A DNA stretch of 64,000 nucleotides from Sphingobacterium sp. UBA5670 (lineage in GTDB: Bacteria; Bacteroidota; Bacteroidia; Sphingobacteriales; Sphingobacteriaceae). This document shows, one piece after another, positions 53,664 to 63,547 of the stretch. Both the position numbers and the translations under genes were made by a program. Below the pieces are notes generated by a model. The model was not told the origin of the DNA and searched no databases. It saw nothing but the letters and a program-made list of their open reading frames with translations. The DNA is taken from positions 1 to 64,000 of the forward strand of contig NZ_DIIM01000018.1 of the NCBI RefSeq assembly GCF_002420705.1, in the 5' to 3' direction. Position 1 is the first letter of the stretch. Each line of letters opens with the position of its first letter.

Positions 53664-56072
53664 ATGATTGTAAATTCTCTTAAAACAGCCTATCGTTTTT
53701 TAAAAAAACATAAGTTGATCACTTTCATCAATATCACCAGTCTCGCGATTGGCATTACCGCTACGCTGGTGATTTTCTTAATGATCCAATACGACTATAG
53801 TTTTGATAAGCATGTTCCCAATAGAGAACAGGTTTTTCGTGTTGTTAACAACGGTGAATTTAAAAATGCAGGTGTCTACGTGCCATTAGTTCGTACCATG
53901 GAATCGGAACTATCAAACATAGAAGCCGTGGCTCCCATTTATCGAAGCCATGTTCAGAAACTAAAAGTTTCCTTGACTACAGATAAATTCCAAACTTTTC
54001 CAAAAGAGCAGAAGATAGTTTTCACCAACAGTCAATATTTCGACATTTTCCCTTCGAAATGGTTGGCTGGCAATGTTAAGGCCTTGAATTCTTCCGGAAA
54101 TATTATCCTTACGCAGCAATCATTGGAAAAGTTTTATGGAAAAGAACTACCGACAAATGTCATCGGCAAAACCATTATCTATGCAGATAGTATCCCACTT
54201 CAAGTCGCAGGCGTAATTGAAAATGCGCAACATAATTCGGATTTCAGTTTTGATAGTTTCATTTCTGAGTCGACTATCCCGCAGGACAATAACTTAAAGA
54301 ACATGTATACCTGGGATGCTTGGAATAGCATATCTGATTCTCATCAGGTGCTCATCAAGACAAAAGCACAAAGCGACCCACATCTTCTGGAACGTAATAT
54401 TGCAAGCCTCCTTAAAAAATATAAAATCAAAGATGGTGAAAAAATCACCGACAAGCTCGAATTGCAACCACTGGCTGAGGTTCATTTTGATACTAAATTT
54501 AACTACGATGCTACCCATCCCGATGCACTCCGTAATCTAATTTTGCTAGCTTTGTTTCTTTTAGCGTTAGGTGCAGTAAATTTTATCAATCTATCCACTG
54601 CACAATCCATCGAACGAGCTAAAGAAGTTGGTATCCGCAAGACATTGGGTAGTTCTAAGGTAACTTTAATCAAACAATTCTTGCTGGAAACATTTCTTAT
54701 TACCTTATCAGCCACTATACTCGCTGTACTATTACTTCCTTTGTTTTTACATGTTTTTGAAGGATTTATTCCCAAAAACTTAAGTTTAGACCGTTTAGAC
54801 AAAACCGTTATTATTTTATTCTTAATTGGGCAGCTTATTGTGGTCACCATTCTTGCCGGCTTTTATCCTGCATGGGTATTGACGGGTTACGCTCCTGTAC
54901 TGGCACTCAAAAACCAATTAGGAAAAAACACCAACCTTTCCCGAAGTACATGGGTACGCAAAGCATTAACTATTTTTCAGTTTGTCATGGCACAGGCTTT
55001 TCTCATTTGTGTGCTCGTTGTTGTTCGACAGATCAACTATGTCACCCATAAGGACATGGGATTCCAAAAGGATGCTATTGTCAATGTCTACATTCCGGGA
55101 GCTTTCCAAAATTCCGCAAAAGGTGTGGTCCTTAAAAATGAACTCAAAAAGCTAACAGATATTAAGGCCGTCAGTTTCGGGAACATTGCACCCGCGATGA
55201 ACGGCTGGATGACCACCGCAATTACTTACGATCAATCAGCAGACAAAGAATCCTTGACTTTTGACAGCCGATCGGGTGATGAAAACTATTTAGATGTCTA
55301 TCAAATTCCACTTCTAGCAGGAAGAAATGTCCGTTTATTGGATTCAACGAGTGAAATGTTGATCAATAGAAAAGGCCTGGAACTGCTGCATATCAAAAAC
55401 CCTCAGGATGCCATTGGTAAAACCTTCGAAAATGGACAGAATATCATCGTTGGGGTAATGGAGGATTTTGATCTGGCCTCTGCCCGGCAGGCGGTTAAAC
55501 CAGTGCTCTATACAGGTAGCAAACAAGGATACGTGCTCCATATTGCATTGGATCAATCACATCCCGAAAACTGGAAAAATACCATTGATAAAATAACGTC
55601 AAGCTACAAATTTGTTTTCCCTGATGATGAATTGGACCTGCGGTTTGTGGATGAGGTAATCCAGAACTTCTATACGCAAGAGAAGCAGCTGTCTAAGCTC
55701 TTATCCTGGGCCGTAGGACTTTCTGTGCTCATCGCTGGACTGGGTTTATTTGGATTAGCAATATTTACAGCAAATCAACGCACAAAAGAGATAGGCATTC
55801 GTAAAGTACTGGGTGCATCTGTTTTTCAGATCACATTTCTACTTCTTAAAAATTTGCTTTCGCTGGTTGCCATAGCCTGTCTGGTCGCCTTTCCCATTGC
55901 TTATTATTGTATGCATAGCTGGCTCAATGACTTTGTTTACCGAGCGACAATAAGTCCCTGGATTTTTGGACTGTCTGCCCTTGGATTGATTGCATTTGCG
56001 AGTCTTGTACTTTCAACCAAAAGTGTGTTTGCCGCAAAAGCAAATCCAATAAATAGTTTAAGGGACGAATAG
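53664..56072 (+). CDS. FtsX/MacB-type ABC permease P6
   Basis: The 802-residue permease starts MIVNSLKTAYRFLKKHKLIT, unlike the MIKNYIK opening of most members. Coupling segments are SIERAKEVGIRKTLGSS and TANQRTKEIGIRKVLGAS; it ends INSLRDE. The first periplasmic domain is rather lysine-rich and lacks similarity to P5. It is 48 bp after P5. Confidence 0.9.
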   Translation: MIVNSLKTAYRFLKKHKLITFINITSLAIGITATLVIFLMIQYDYSFDKHVPNREQVFRVVNNGEFKNAGVYVPLVRTMESELSNIEAVAPIYRSHVQKLKVSLTTDKFQTFPKEQKIVFTNSQYFDIFPSKWLAGNVKALNSSGNIILTQQSLEKFYGKELPTNVIGKTIIYADSIPLQVAGVIENAQHNSDFSFDSFISESTIPQDNNLKNMYTWDAWNSISDSHQVLIKTKAQSDPHLLERNIASLLKKYKIKDGEKITDKLELQPLAEVHFDTKFNYDATHPDALRNLILLALFLLALGAVNFINLSTAQSIERAKEVGIRKTLGSSKVTLIKQFLLETFLITLSATILAVLLLPLFLHVFEGFIPKNLSLDRLDKTVIILFLIGQLIVVTILAGFYPAWVLTGYAPVLALKNQLGKNTNLSRSTWVRKALTIFQFVMAQAFLICVLVVVRQINYVTHKDMGFQKDAIVNVYIPGAFQNSAKGVVLKNELKKLTDIKAVSFGNIAPAMNGWMTTAITYDQSADKESLTFDSRSGDENYLDVYQIPLLAGRNVRLLDSTSEMLINRKGLELLHIKNPQDAIGKTFENGQNIIVGVMEDFDLASARQAVKPVLYTGSKQGYVLHIALDQSHPENWKNTIDKITSSYKFVFPDDELDLRFVDEVIQNFYTQEKQLSKLLSWAVGLSVLIAGLGLFGLAIFTANQRTKEIGIRKVLGASVFQITFLLLKNLLSLVAIACLVAFPIAYYCMHSWLNDFVYRATISPWIFGLSALGLIAFASLVLSTKSVFAAKANPINSLRDE

Positions 56073-56133
56073 AACAGTTCTTAAAGCAGTCGGTTTATTC
56101 ATAACACGTATTAATCACTTAAAACCCATAATA

Positions 56134-58515
56134 ATGATAAAGAACTTCATCAAAACCGCATGGCGAAGTATTTTTTCTAATAAATTCTATAGTGCCATTA
56201 ATATTTTAGGATTGACAGCAGGATTGGTTGTGGGGATATTCCTATTGCTCTGGATTCAGGATGAGCTGTCCTTTGACCGATTCCATAAAAAACAGCGATC
56301 CATTTACAAAATTGGTATAGAAGGAGGAACAGGGATATCAAAACGCATCTTTGGATCCATCATTGCTCCCGTAGGAAGTTTTGCAAAAAAGGAGATTCCT
56401 GAGGTCCAAGATGCAGTACGTATTTTTAAGATTGGAGATGCTGCACTTAAATATAAGGAAAAGAGATTTAATGAAAAGAATTTTGCATTTGTAGACCCCA
56501 GTTATTTTAGTATTTTCGATTTTCCGTTACTACAGGGCAATCCAAAACAGCCTTTTCCTGACAACAATTCCATTGTAATTACACAGCGTACGGCACACAG
56601 ATATTTTGGCGATGAAAATCCCATAGGAAAGACCGTGACACTGGGTATCGAGGACCTATGTGTTGTCTCAGGTGTCATTGCCGACTATCCAGAAAACTCT
56701 ACTTTTCAATTTCAGGTTCTGCTCCCCATTTCGAGATTTAACGAACAAGCCTATATTAAAAATAAAACGACCTATGATAATAAGACCTTTTTATCGTCCA
56801 TGGATGAAGATTGGTCCAGTTTTTCGTTTGAAACCTATCTGTTGCTAAGGCCTGATGCAAATCTTGCTGCGGTCTCCAAAAAGCTACAGGCGATACATGA
56901 AAGGAATAAACCTGAGGACGCCCCTGTTCCCTATGTTACACAAGCACTCGCAAAAGTGCATCTCTATCAAATGGACGGCAGCGACGGTGGCATTGGAAGT
57001 GTTCGGATTTTTATAGGTGTAGCAATTATGATTATTGTCATCGCAAGTATCAATTATATCAATCTTTCCACAGCACGCTCTTTATCCCGAGCAAAAGAAG
57101 TAGGAATTCGCAAAATAATTGGTGCGGGCAAAAAAGAACTTTTTTTTCAATTTATATTGGAAACGGCCATGTTATTTGCCCTTGCATCATTACTAGCACT
57201 GGCGCTCGTATTTATCGGCCTTCCCTGGTTTAATAATTTCTCGGGGAAACAGATTTCTTTACAGCTCTTTAATTCCACGCTATGGCTAAGTGTGCTGATC
57301 ATGCTTATAGGGACATTAGCACTTACAAGTGTATACCCGGCCCTGCTTTTATCAAAATTTGATCCGATTAAAGTGCTCAAAGGCCGATTTGTCCTAAAAA
57401 ATTCCAGTGCAAGAAAGATATTAGTAGTTCTACAGTTTACCGTTTCTATCATCCTGATCACCCTAACAATCGTTATTGGTCGTCAATTGGATTATATCCG
57501 GCATAAAAACCTTGGTTATGAAAAAGATCATATTATTTCCGTTACCATGGCCCCCAAAATGTCCAGTCATTTTGATGCAGTCAAAACTGAATTATTAAAA
57601 AATAAGGATATTAATGCGGTAATCCGCTTAGGACGAGATATAGTTTACGGCGGCGGTTCAACAGGAGATAACGATTGGGAAGGAAAACCCAGCAAATCAA
57701 ATCTCTGGTTCAATATGACATACGCCGATCAGTCTGCGCTCAACTTTTTTAAGATAAAAATTACCCAAGGCCGTAATTTCACGGGTTCCATAGCCGATTC
57801 AACACATTTCATTATCAATGAAACGGCAGTACGGGAAATGGGGCTAAAAGATCCTATTGGCACGCGCTTACGCATTCGAACAGTTCCGGGAACTATTATT
57901 GGTGTTGTAAAAGACTTTAATTATGCCAGCGTGAGACAAAAAATCGAACCCATGGTATTTCAATATAGTCCAAAAGACTGTTGGCAGCTTTACGTTAAAA
58001 CAACAGCATCCGGAACAAAATCCGCATTAAATACCTTACAGCAAATCTGGAAAAGTTATTATGATGATATGCCGATGAGTTATAGTTTTCTTGACGAAAA
58101 CTATCAAAAGCAATATATGAATGAACAGAAACAAGGCACCTTATTCAACTTTTTTGCGATGATTGCCATTGTTATCTCCTGTCTAGGACTCTTAGGACTA
58201 TGTACTTATACAGCACAGGTTAGAACCAAAGAAATTGGCATCAGAAAGGTCCTTGGTGCAACGGTATTCAACATCATACAATTACTAAATAGGGAATTTT
58301 TACTCCTTATCATTTTAGCCAATGTCATCGCGATACCAATAGCTGTATATTTCAGCATAAACTGGCTCGATGGATTTGCGTTTAGAACAACGCTCCCAGT
58401 TACTATTTTTCTATATGCTGCTGGGATAACCATTGCTATAGCATTATTTACGGTAAGCTTCCAATCCATCAAGGCCGCATATGCCAATCCTGTAAAAAGT
58501 TTGCACGATGAATAG
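56134..58515 (+). CDS. FtsX/MacB-type ABC permease P7
   Basis: The 793-residue permease has coupling segments SLSRAKEVGIRKIIGAG and TAQVRTKEIGIRKVLGAT and ends VKSLHDE. It groups with P3 by its central region (ILVVLQFTVS, LGYEKDHIISV, STGDNDWEGK). It is followed by P8 after only 32 bp. Confidence 0.9.
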   Translation: MIKNFIKTAWRSIFSNKFYSAINILGLTAGLVVGIFLLLWIQDELSFDRFHKKQRSIYKIGIEGGTGISKRIFGSIIAPVGSFAKKEIPEVQDAVRIFKIGDAALKYKEKRFNEKNFAFVDPSYFSIFDFPLLQGNPKQPFPDNNSIVITQRTAHRYFGDENPIGKTVTLGIEDLCVVSGVIADYPENSTFQFQVLLPISRFNEQAYIKNKTTYDNKTFLSSMDEDWSSFSFETYLLLRPDANLAAVSKKLQAIHERNKPEDAPVPYVTQALAKVHLYQMDGSDGGIGSVRIFIGVAIMIIVIASINYINLSTARSLSRAKEVGIRKIIGAGKKELFFQFILETAMLFALASLLALALVFIGLPWFNNFSGKQISLQLFNSTLWLSVLIMLIGTLALTSVYPALLLSKFDPIKVLKGRFVLKNSSARKILVVLQFTVSIILITLTIVIGRQLDYIRHKNLGYEKDHIISVTMAPKMSSHFDAVKTELLKNKDINAVIRLGRDIVYGGGSTGDNDWEGKPSKSNLWFNMTYADQSALNFFKIKITQGRNFTGSIADSTHFIINETAVREMGLKDPIGTRLRIRTVPGTIIGVVKDFNYASVRQKIEPMVFQYSPKDCWQLYVKTTASGTKSALNTLQQIWKSYYDDMPMSYSFLDENYQKQYMNEQKQGTLFNFFAMIAIVISCLGLLGLCTYTAQVRTKEIGIRKVLGATVFNIIQLLNREFLLLIILANVIAIPIAVYFSINWLDGFAFRTTLPVTIFLYAAGITIAIALFTVSFQSIKAAYANPVKSLHDE

Positions 58516-58547
58516 TTTATATTTGAGAACCAAAACAACAGTATAAA

Positions 58548-60911
58548 ATGATCCGATTATTCCTAAAAACAGCGCTTAGAAATTTAAAACGCAGTCCCCT
58601 AAATACAACAATAAATATTTTGGGATTAGCACTAGGCTTTACTGTTGCCCTGATAAGTACGTTATGGGTGCTTAAACAGCTTTCTTTTGATAAGCACCAC
58701 AACAATTATCAGCATATTTATCAGGTGATGATGACGGGCACTTTCAACGATGAGAAATCAACTGATCGCTCCACCCCTATTCCTTTGGTCAAAACGATCG
58801 CATCTGATTTGAAAAATGAGATGCCAGATGCCACTTTGATCACCAATATGGAAAGCAACAATCTGAAAGTAGGCGATAAAAAATTAAATGCTCCGGGGTT
58901 TTATGCCCTAGGAAAGTTTTCCGAATTATTCTCCCTCGAGTCTCTAAAAGGCAACAATGCTACTCCGACCAGCCCATCAACCATTATTATTTCCGAATCC
59001 TTGGCAAAACGACTGTTCGACCAGACAGACGTTATCGGAAAAATGCTTCAATTGAATGGTAAAGAACAGTATACTATTCAAGGTGTGTATAAAGACATTC
59101 CTGAAAACAGCACCTTTTATGGTTTGGATTATGTATTGCCTTTCGTCGACTATCTCGCTAAAGACCAAGGGGTAGAAGACAGCTGGTCCAGCTGCTTTTT
59201 TAGCACCTTCGCCAAAATCGACAATGCTGCCTTTGTTCCCGCTCTAGAAAATAAACTAACAAATATCATCAACAAAAAATTAACGGATATAAAACCTGAG
59301 ATCCTATTACATCCCATGTCCAAATGGCACTTATACGATTCATTTAAGAATGGAAAGAACATAGGCGGGCAGATTCAATATGTATGGATGTTTGCCTGGA
59401 TCAGCGTATTCATTATTTTATTGGCTAGTATAAATTTTATTAATCTGAGTACGGCAAGAAGTCTAAAAAGAGGGAAAGAAATTGGTGTTTTAAAATCTGT
59501 TGGTGTCAATCGCAGACAACTTATTGCTGGCTTTCTTGTGGAATCTATCCTCGCGGTAGCCTGTGCTTTTTTGATCGCTGTTCTATTCGCTACATTGCTG
59601 TTGCCTTGGGTCAATACAATCACTCATACAAGCTTACATATACCTTTTACAGATTTTCGATTCTATGGTTACTCCCTATTGGGAGTACTTACTATTGGTA
59701 TTCTTGCAGGCATGTATCCGGCATTATTTTTATCGGCTTTTAATCCTATTCTTGCTTTGAAAGGCAAGATTAATAGTAAAAAAGGTGGATCCCGAACGCG
59801 GAAAGCTATGGTCATTGTCCAATTTGCCATTTCTATTTTCCTGATGATATCTACCTATCTCGTGATCCAGCAATTGCGTTACACAAAGGATCGTCCTATC
59901 GGTTATAAAAGTTCCAATTTGGTAAATATTACTTCTTCTAGTCCTACGATCGTCAAAAACTTTGACGTCCTCCGGAAAGAATTGATCGAGCAGCGGTTAA
60001 TTCAGGATGCTGCGCTTTCTTCCAACTTTGTTAACCATCTATCGTTGACAGGAGGTGGATTTAATTGGCAGGGCAACGATACAAAGGACGGTGCAATTAT
60101 GGGTATCTTCACAGTAGATGACAACTTTGCAGAGACTGTACAGTGGAATTTTATAAAAGGTCGTAATTTTTCAAATGATTTTAAAACAGATTCAACGGCT
60201 GTTATTGTGAATGAAGCTGCTGCTAGATTTATGGGCGTTACCGACCTTAACAGTAAACAGCTTTCACGTGCGGGTATCGACTATCATATCGTAGGTATAA
60301 TCAAAAATACACTTTCCGAATCGCCTTTCAAATCTATTACACCTACGGCCTATTTTCTTGATTTTCTACCTAAGAACAAAATCACACTTCAATTAAATGA
60401 GAGCCAAGACCTTAAGCCGGACTTAAAAGCTATTGCAACAACGTTCAATCGCATAGATCCCGACCTGATTTTTGATTATACATTTACGGATCAGGAATAT
60501 GCCAAACAGTTTCAACAAATGGAAATGATTAAGAGCTTAACAAGTCTATTCACAGGTCTCGCCATACTCATTTCCTGCCTTGGTCTATACGCGCTGGTTT
60601 CCTTTCTTACGGAGCAACGTGAAAAAGAAATAGGCATTCGTAAAGTATTAGGCGCATCAGAAATTGGCTTGTGGCGACTACTTTCTACAGAATATATTTG
60701 GCTCACAGGCATCGGCTTTGTACTTGCTGCTCCGCTAGCTTACCTCTTGATGGAATCATGGCTCGAAAATTATGTTTATCGCATATCAATTACATGGACG
60801 GTCTTTGCTATCACAGGCTTAACCGCATTTGTCATTACCCTGCTGACGGTCAGTTACCAAGCGATTAAGGCAACATATGCAAACCCTGTAAAAACCTTAA
60901 GAAGCGAATAA
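58548..60911 (+). CDS. FtsX/MacB-type ABC permease P8
   Basis: The 787-residue permease is one of the more divergent members. It starts MIRLFLKTALRNLKRSPLNT and has first coupling segment SLKRGKEIGVLKSVGVN (LK where RK is usual) and a standard second one, TEQREKEIGIRKVLGAS. It ends KTLRSE. It seems to close the first permease run, because the next 213 bp hold a regulatory region. Confidence 0.9.
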   Translation: MIRLFLKTALRNLKRSPLNTTINILGLALGFTVALISTLWVLKQLSFDKHHNNYQHIYQVMMTGTFNDEKSTDRSTPIPLVKTIASDLKNEMPDATLITNMESNNLKVGDKKLNAPGFYALGKFSELFSLESLKGNNATPTSPSTIIISESLAKRLFDQTDVIGKMLQLNGKEQYTIQGVYKDIPENSTFYGLDYVLPFVDYLAKDQGVEDSWSSCFFSTFAKIDNAAFVPALENKLTNIINKKLTDIKPEILLHPMSKWHLYDSFKNGKNIGGQIQYVWMFAWISVFIILLASINFINLSTARSLKRGKEIGVLKSVGVNRRQLIAGFLVESILAVACAFLIAVLFATLLLPWVNTITHTSLHIPFTDFRFYGYSLLGVLTIGILAGMYPALFLSAFNPILALKGKINSKKGGSRTRKAMVIVQFAISIFLMISTYLVIQQLRYTKDRPIGYKSSNLVNITSSSPTIVKNFDVLRKELIEQRLIQDAALSSNFVNHLSLTGGGFNWQGNDTKDGAIMGIFTVDDNFAETVQWNFIKGRNFSNDFKTDSTAVIVNEAAARFMGVTDLNSKQLSRAGIDYHIVGIIKNTLSESPFKSITPTAYFLDFLPKNKITLQLNESQDLKPDLKAIATTFNRIDPDLIFDYTFTDQEYAKQFQQMEMIKSLTSLFTGLAILISCLGLYALVSFLTEQREKEIGIRKVLGASEIGLWRLLSTEYIWLTGIGFVLAAPLAYLLMESWLENYVYRISITWTVFAITGLTAFVITLLTVSYQAIKATYANPVKTLRSE

Positions 60912-60919
60912 TGCCAGTT

Positions 60920-60957
60920 TGTTCGGGGACGGACACTAAACTGTCCGTTTCCGAACA
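60920..60957. promoter_or_regulatory. Tandem palindrome pair (activator site) upstream of permease 9
   Basis: TGTTCGGGGACGGACA (60920-60935) and TGTCCGTTTCCGAACA (60942-60957) are separated by 6 bp, centre to centre 22 bp. The two are near mirror images, so the whole also folds as a 15-bp hairpin and could double as a terminator-like structure for P8; no T-tract follows. Confidence 0.7.
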
Positions 60958-61011
60958 TTGAAGACGTTCAAAAAACAATAACAAAAACCTAAAAATCAAT
61001 ACATTATATTT

Positions 61012-61027
61012 ATGGCAAACGAATTGA
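61012..61027 (+). promoter_or_regulatory. Candidate sigma-54 promoter of permease 9
   Basis: ATGGCAAACGAATTGA fits the -24/-12 pattern (TGGCA, 7 nt, TTGA) better than the other two candidates. It lies 54 bp below the palindrome pair and roughly 100 bp above the start of permease 9. Confidence 0.55.
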
Positions 61028-61124
61028 ACTAGCTGACTTTGCTATTTCGAATAACAGAGCTTTCTGCTAAAGCGAGCTAAGTGACAAGAATATAGCCTAA
61101 TTAACAGTCTAAATGCTCATGATC

Positions 61125-63515
61125 ATGGTAAAGAATTATTTTAAAATCGCTTGGCGAAATATTAGAAAAAACAAAGGATTTTCTCTTCTAAATATGTTTG
61201 GACTTAGTATAGGAATAACATGTTTTCTATTATTGGCGGCATATATATACCATGAATCCAGCTACGAGCGTTTCCTCCCCAATGCCGACCGTCTAGCATA
61301 TATCAGCCTCAACTACAAATCGCCAAACAGCACGGAAGAAGTAAATTCTTCGGTAACACCAACAGGTTTGGTTCCGACCATGCAAGCGGAATTTCCAGAG
61401 ATAGAACAGGCAACCAGACTTTACGGCTATACCAAAGGCAGTAAGATAGAATACAAGGAAGCATTGATCACTGAAAAAGGTCTATTATATGCAGACCAAA
61501 ATATTTTTAAGACATTAGGCTATAAATTTATTGAAGGGGACCCGAAATCAGCGTTAGCAGAGCCTAATCAAATTGTCTTAACAGAGAAACTAGCAGAGAA
61601 ATATTTCCCTAATCAACCGGCCATCGGTCAGACACTATCCATTGACAAAATCAACTGGAAAATTACAGGCATTATCGCAGACTTACCCACAAATACCCAG
61701 CTGAATTTCTCTGCACTTCTTTCCAACAAAGGATTAGAACGCTACAAAGAAATGGCTTGGTCATCGGCCAATGATATCAGCATAGCACTCTTAAAAAACA
61801 AAAATCATTTCAGTTTGATCCAGCAGAAATTGGATCAAATGACAAAATCAAAATTTGCTGAAGCAACAAAACAAGGCTATCAATTTCGGTTCGTCTTAGA
61901 AAAGCTGACCGAGATCCATCTTTATTCCAAAGCTGCGGGCACGGGTAACATAACCTCTATCTATATTTTAATGGCCTTGGGCACTGCACTCATTATTCTA
62001 ACCTGTATCAATTTTACAAATTTGGTCTTGGCACATGCTCTCGAACGAAAAAAGGAAATCGGGGTCAAAAAAGTGTTGGGTGCCGCAAGGAAAACAATAT
62101 TCTTTCAATTCTTCTTTGAATGCAGTATCATGGTCTTTCTGGCTGTCGCTTTTAGTCTTCTGACGACAGTATTCCTGTTACCAGTGTTCAGCTCATTTAT
62201 GGGCGCCGAAATGAAATTGACCGTATGGACAGACCCTAGGTTTTATGCCTCTTTGCTTGTTTTCGTTGTCCTGCTGACACTCCTATCAGGTGGCTGGCCA
62301 GCTTATTCGATCGCCAGTTCAAAGCCTATTTCTATTTTCAAACGAAAACTTACTGAAAAACAACATGGAATATCACTAAGCAAAGTACTCGTGACTTTTC
62401 AGTTCAGTATCTCTATATTCTTTATTATCTGCACCTTATTTGCCAGTAGACAGATGGATTTTATCCAATCCAAAAACACAGGTTTGGATCGCTCTGATAT
62501 GCTAGTCATTGATGGACGAGGATGGCAAGATAAAGAAAGACAACTGTTAAAAGACAAATTACTGCAGCTCAATAGTGTCCAAGGAGTGACTGCTTCGTAT
62601 GATAACCCAGTCAATATCCAAGGTGGCTACAGCATCAATGAAGTAGAAGGCCAACCCAGTGATTTTGATATGAATGTTACTGCAATCCCGATTGAAAAAG
62701 ATTTTGTATCCGTTTTTCATATCCCAACAGTCGCTGGCACACCGCTTTCAGATACAGATATCTTACGCGCACGGGATACAGCCTCCCCAGAATATGGCTT
62801 TGTGGTGAATACCCTCGCGGCATCGGCCATGGGGTTTACGCCAGAGCAAGCTATAGGAAAGAAAATCAATTTAAATGGACGCAAGGGAAGCATCAAACAA
62901 GTTGTTGCGAGTTTTAACTTTGCTTCACTCCACAACGAAGTCAAACCAATCGTACTTTTTCCTGAGTATGACTATTTCGGCAATATTTTCGTTCGGCTCA
63001 ACCCAACTACGCCTCTAAAAGATGCCTTGACTCAAGTAAAAGCTGTCATCAAAGACATCGACTCAAAAAACAGTTTTGAATATCATTTTCTCAATGACGA
63101 CTATAACAAGCTATATCTCAAAGATCAACAAACAACCCGTGTAATGCAGCTGTTTTCGATCATTACAATTGCTATCGCCTGTATGGGACTATTTGCGCTA
63201 TCAGCATACGCTGTGCAACAACGCTTCAAAGAGATTGGTATCCGTAAAGTATTAGGTGCCTCAACAGGAAAAATTGTTAAAATATTAAGCGTGGACTTCA
63301 TGGCGCTAGTCCTTTCCGCTGTCTTTATCAGTGTACCCTTAGGTTGGTACGCCATGCACCGCTGGGTGGAAAATTTTGCGTATCACATTACACTGGACTG
63401 GTGGGTATTTATCCTGGCAGCAATCAGCGCATTACTGGTATCATTTGTCACGATCAGTTTTCAAACTGTAAAAGCGGCAATTGTAAACCCTGTTGATAGT
63501 TTAAGGGACGAATAG
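61125..63515 (+). CDS. FtsX/MacB-type ABC permease P9
   Basis: Three ATG codons occur at 61113, 61122 and 61125. The last gives MVKNYFKIAWRNIRKNKGFS, matching the family opening, and 796 residues, so I prefer it. Coupling segments are ALERKKEIGVKKVLGAA and AVQQRFKEIGIRKVLGAS; the end is VDSLRDE. P9 is the first gene after an internal regulatory region, so it likely starts a second transcription unit with P10. Confidence 0.88.
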   Translation: MVKNYFKIAWRNIRKNKGFSLLNMFGLSIGITCFLLLAAYIYHESSYERFLPNADRLAYISLNYKSPNSTEEVNSSVTPTGLVPTMQAEFPEIEQATRLYGYTKGSKIEYKEALITEKGLLYADQNIFKTLGYKFIEGDPKSALAEPNQIVLTEKLAEKYFPNQPAIGQTLSIDKINWKITGIIADLPTNTQLNFSALLSNKGLERYKEMAWSSANDISIALLKNKNHFSLIQQKLDQMTKSKFAEATKQGYQFRFVLEKLTEIHLYSKAAGTGNITSIYILMALGTALIILTCINFTNLVLAHALERKKEIGVKKVLGAARKTIFFQFFFECSIMVFLAVAFSLLTTVFLLPVFSSFMGAEMKLTVWTDPRFYASLLVFVVLLTLLSGGWPAYSIASSKPISIFKRKLTEKQHGISLSKVLVTFQFSISIFFIICTLFASRQMDFIQSKNTGLDRSDMLVIDGRGWQDKERQLLKDKLLQLNSVQGVTASYDNPVNIQGGYSINEVEGQPSDFDMNVTAIPIEKDFVSVFHIPTVAGTPLSDTDILRARDTASPEYGFVVNTLAASAMGFTPEQAIGKKINLNGRKGSIKQVVASFNFASLHNEVKPIVLFPEYDYFGNIFVRLNPTTPLKDALTQVKAVIKDIDSKNSFEYHFLNDDYNKLYLKDQQTTRVMQLFSIITIAIACMGLFALSAYAVQQRFKEIGIRKVLGASTGKIVKILSVDFMALVLSAVFISVPLGWYAMHRWVENFAYHITLDWWVFILAAISALLVSFVTISFQTVKAAIVNPVDSLRDE

Positions 63516-63547
63516 AAGAATCTTATCACGATCATTACTCAATAACT

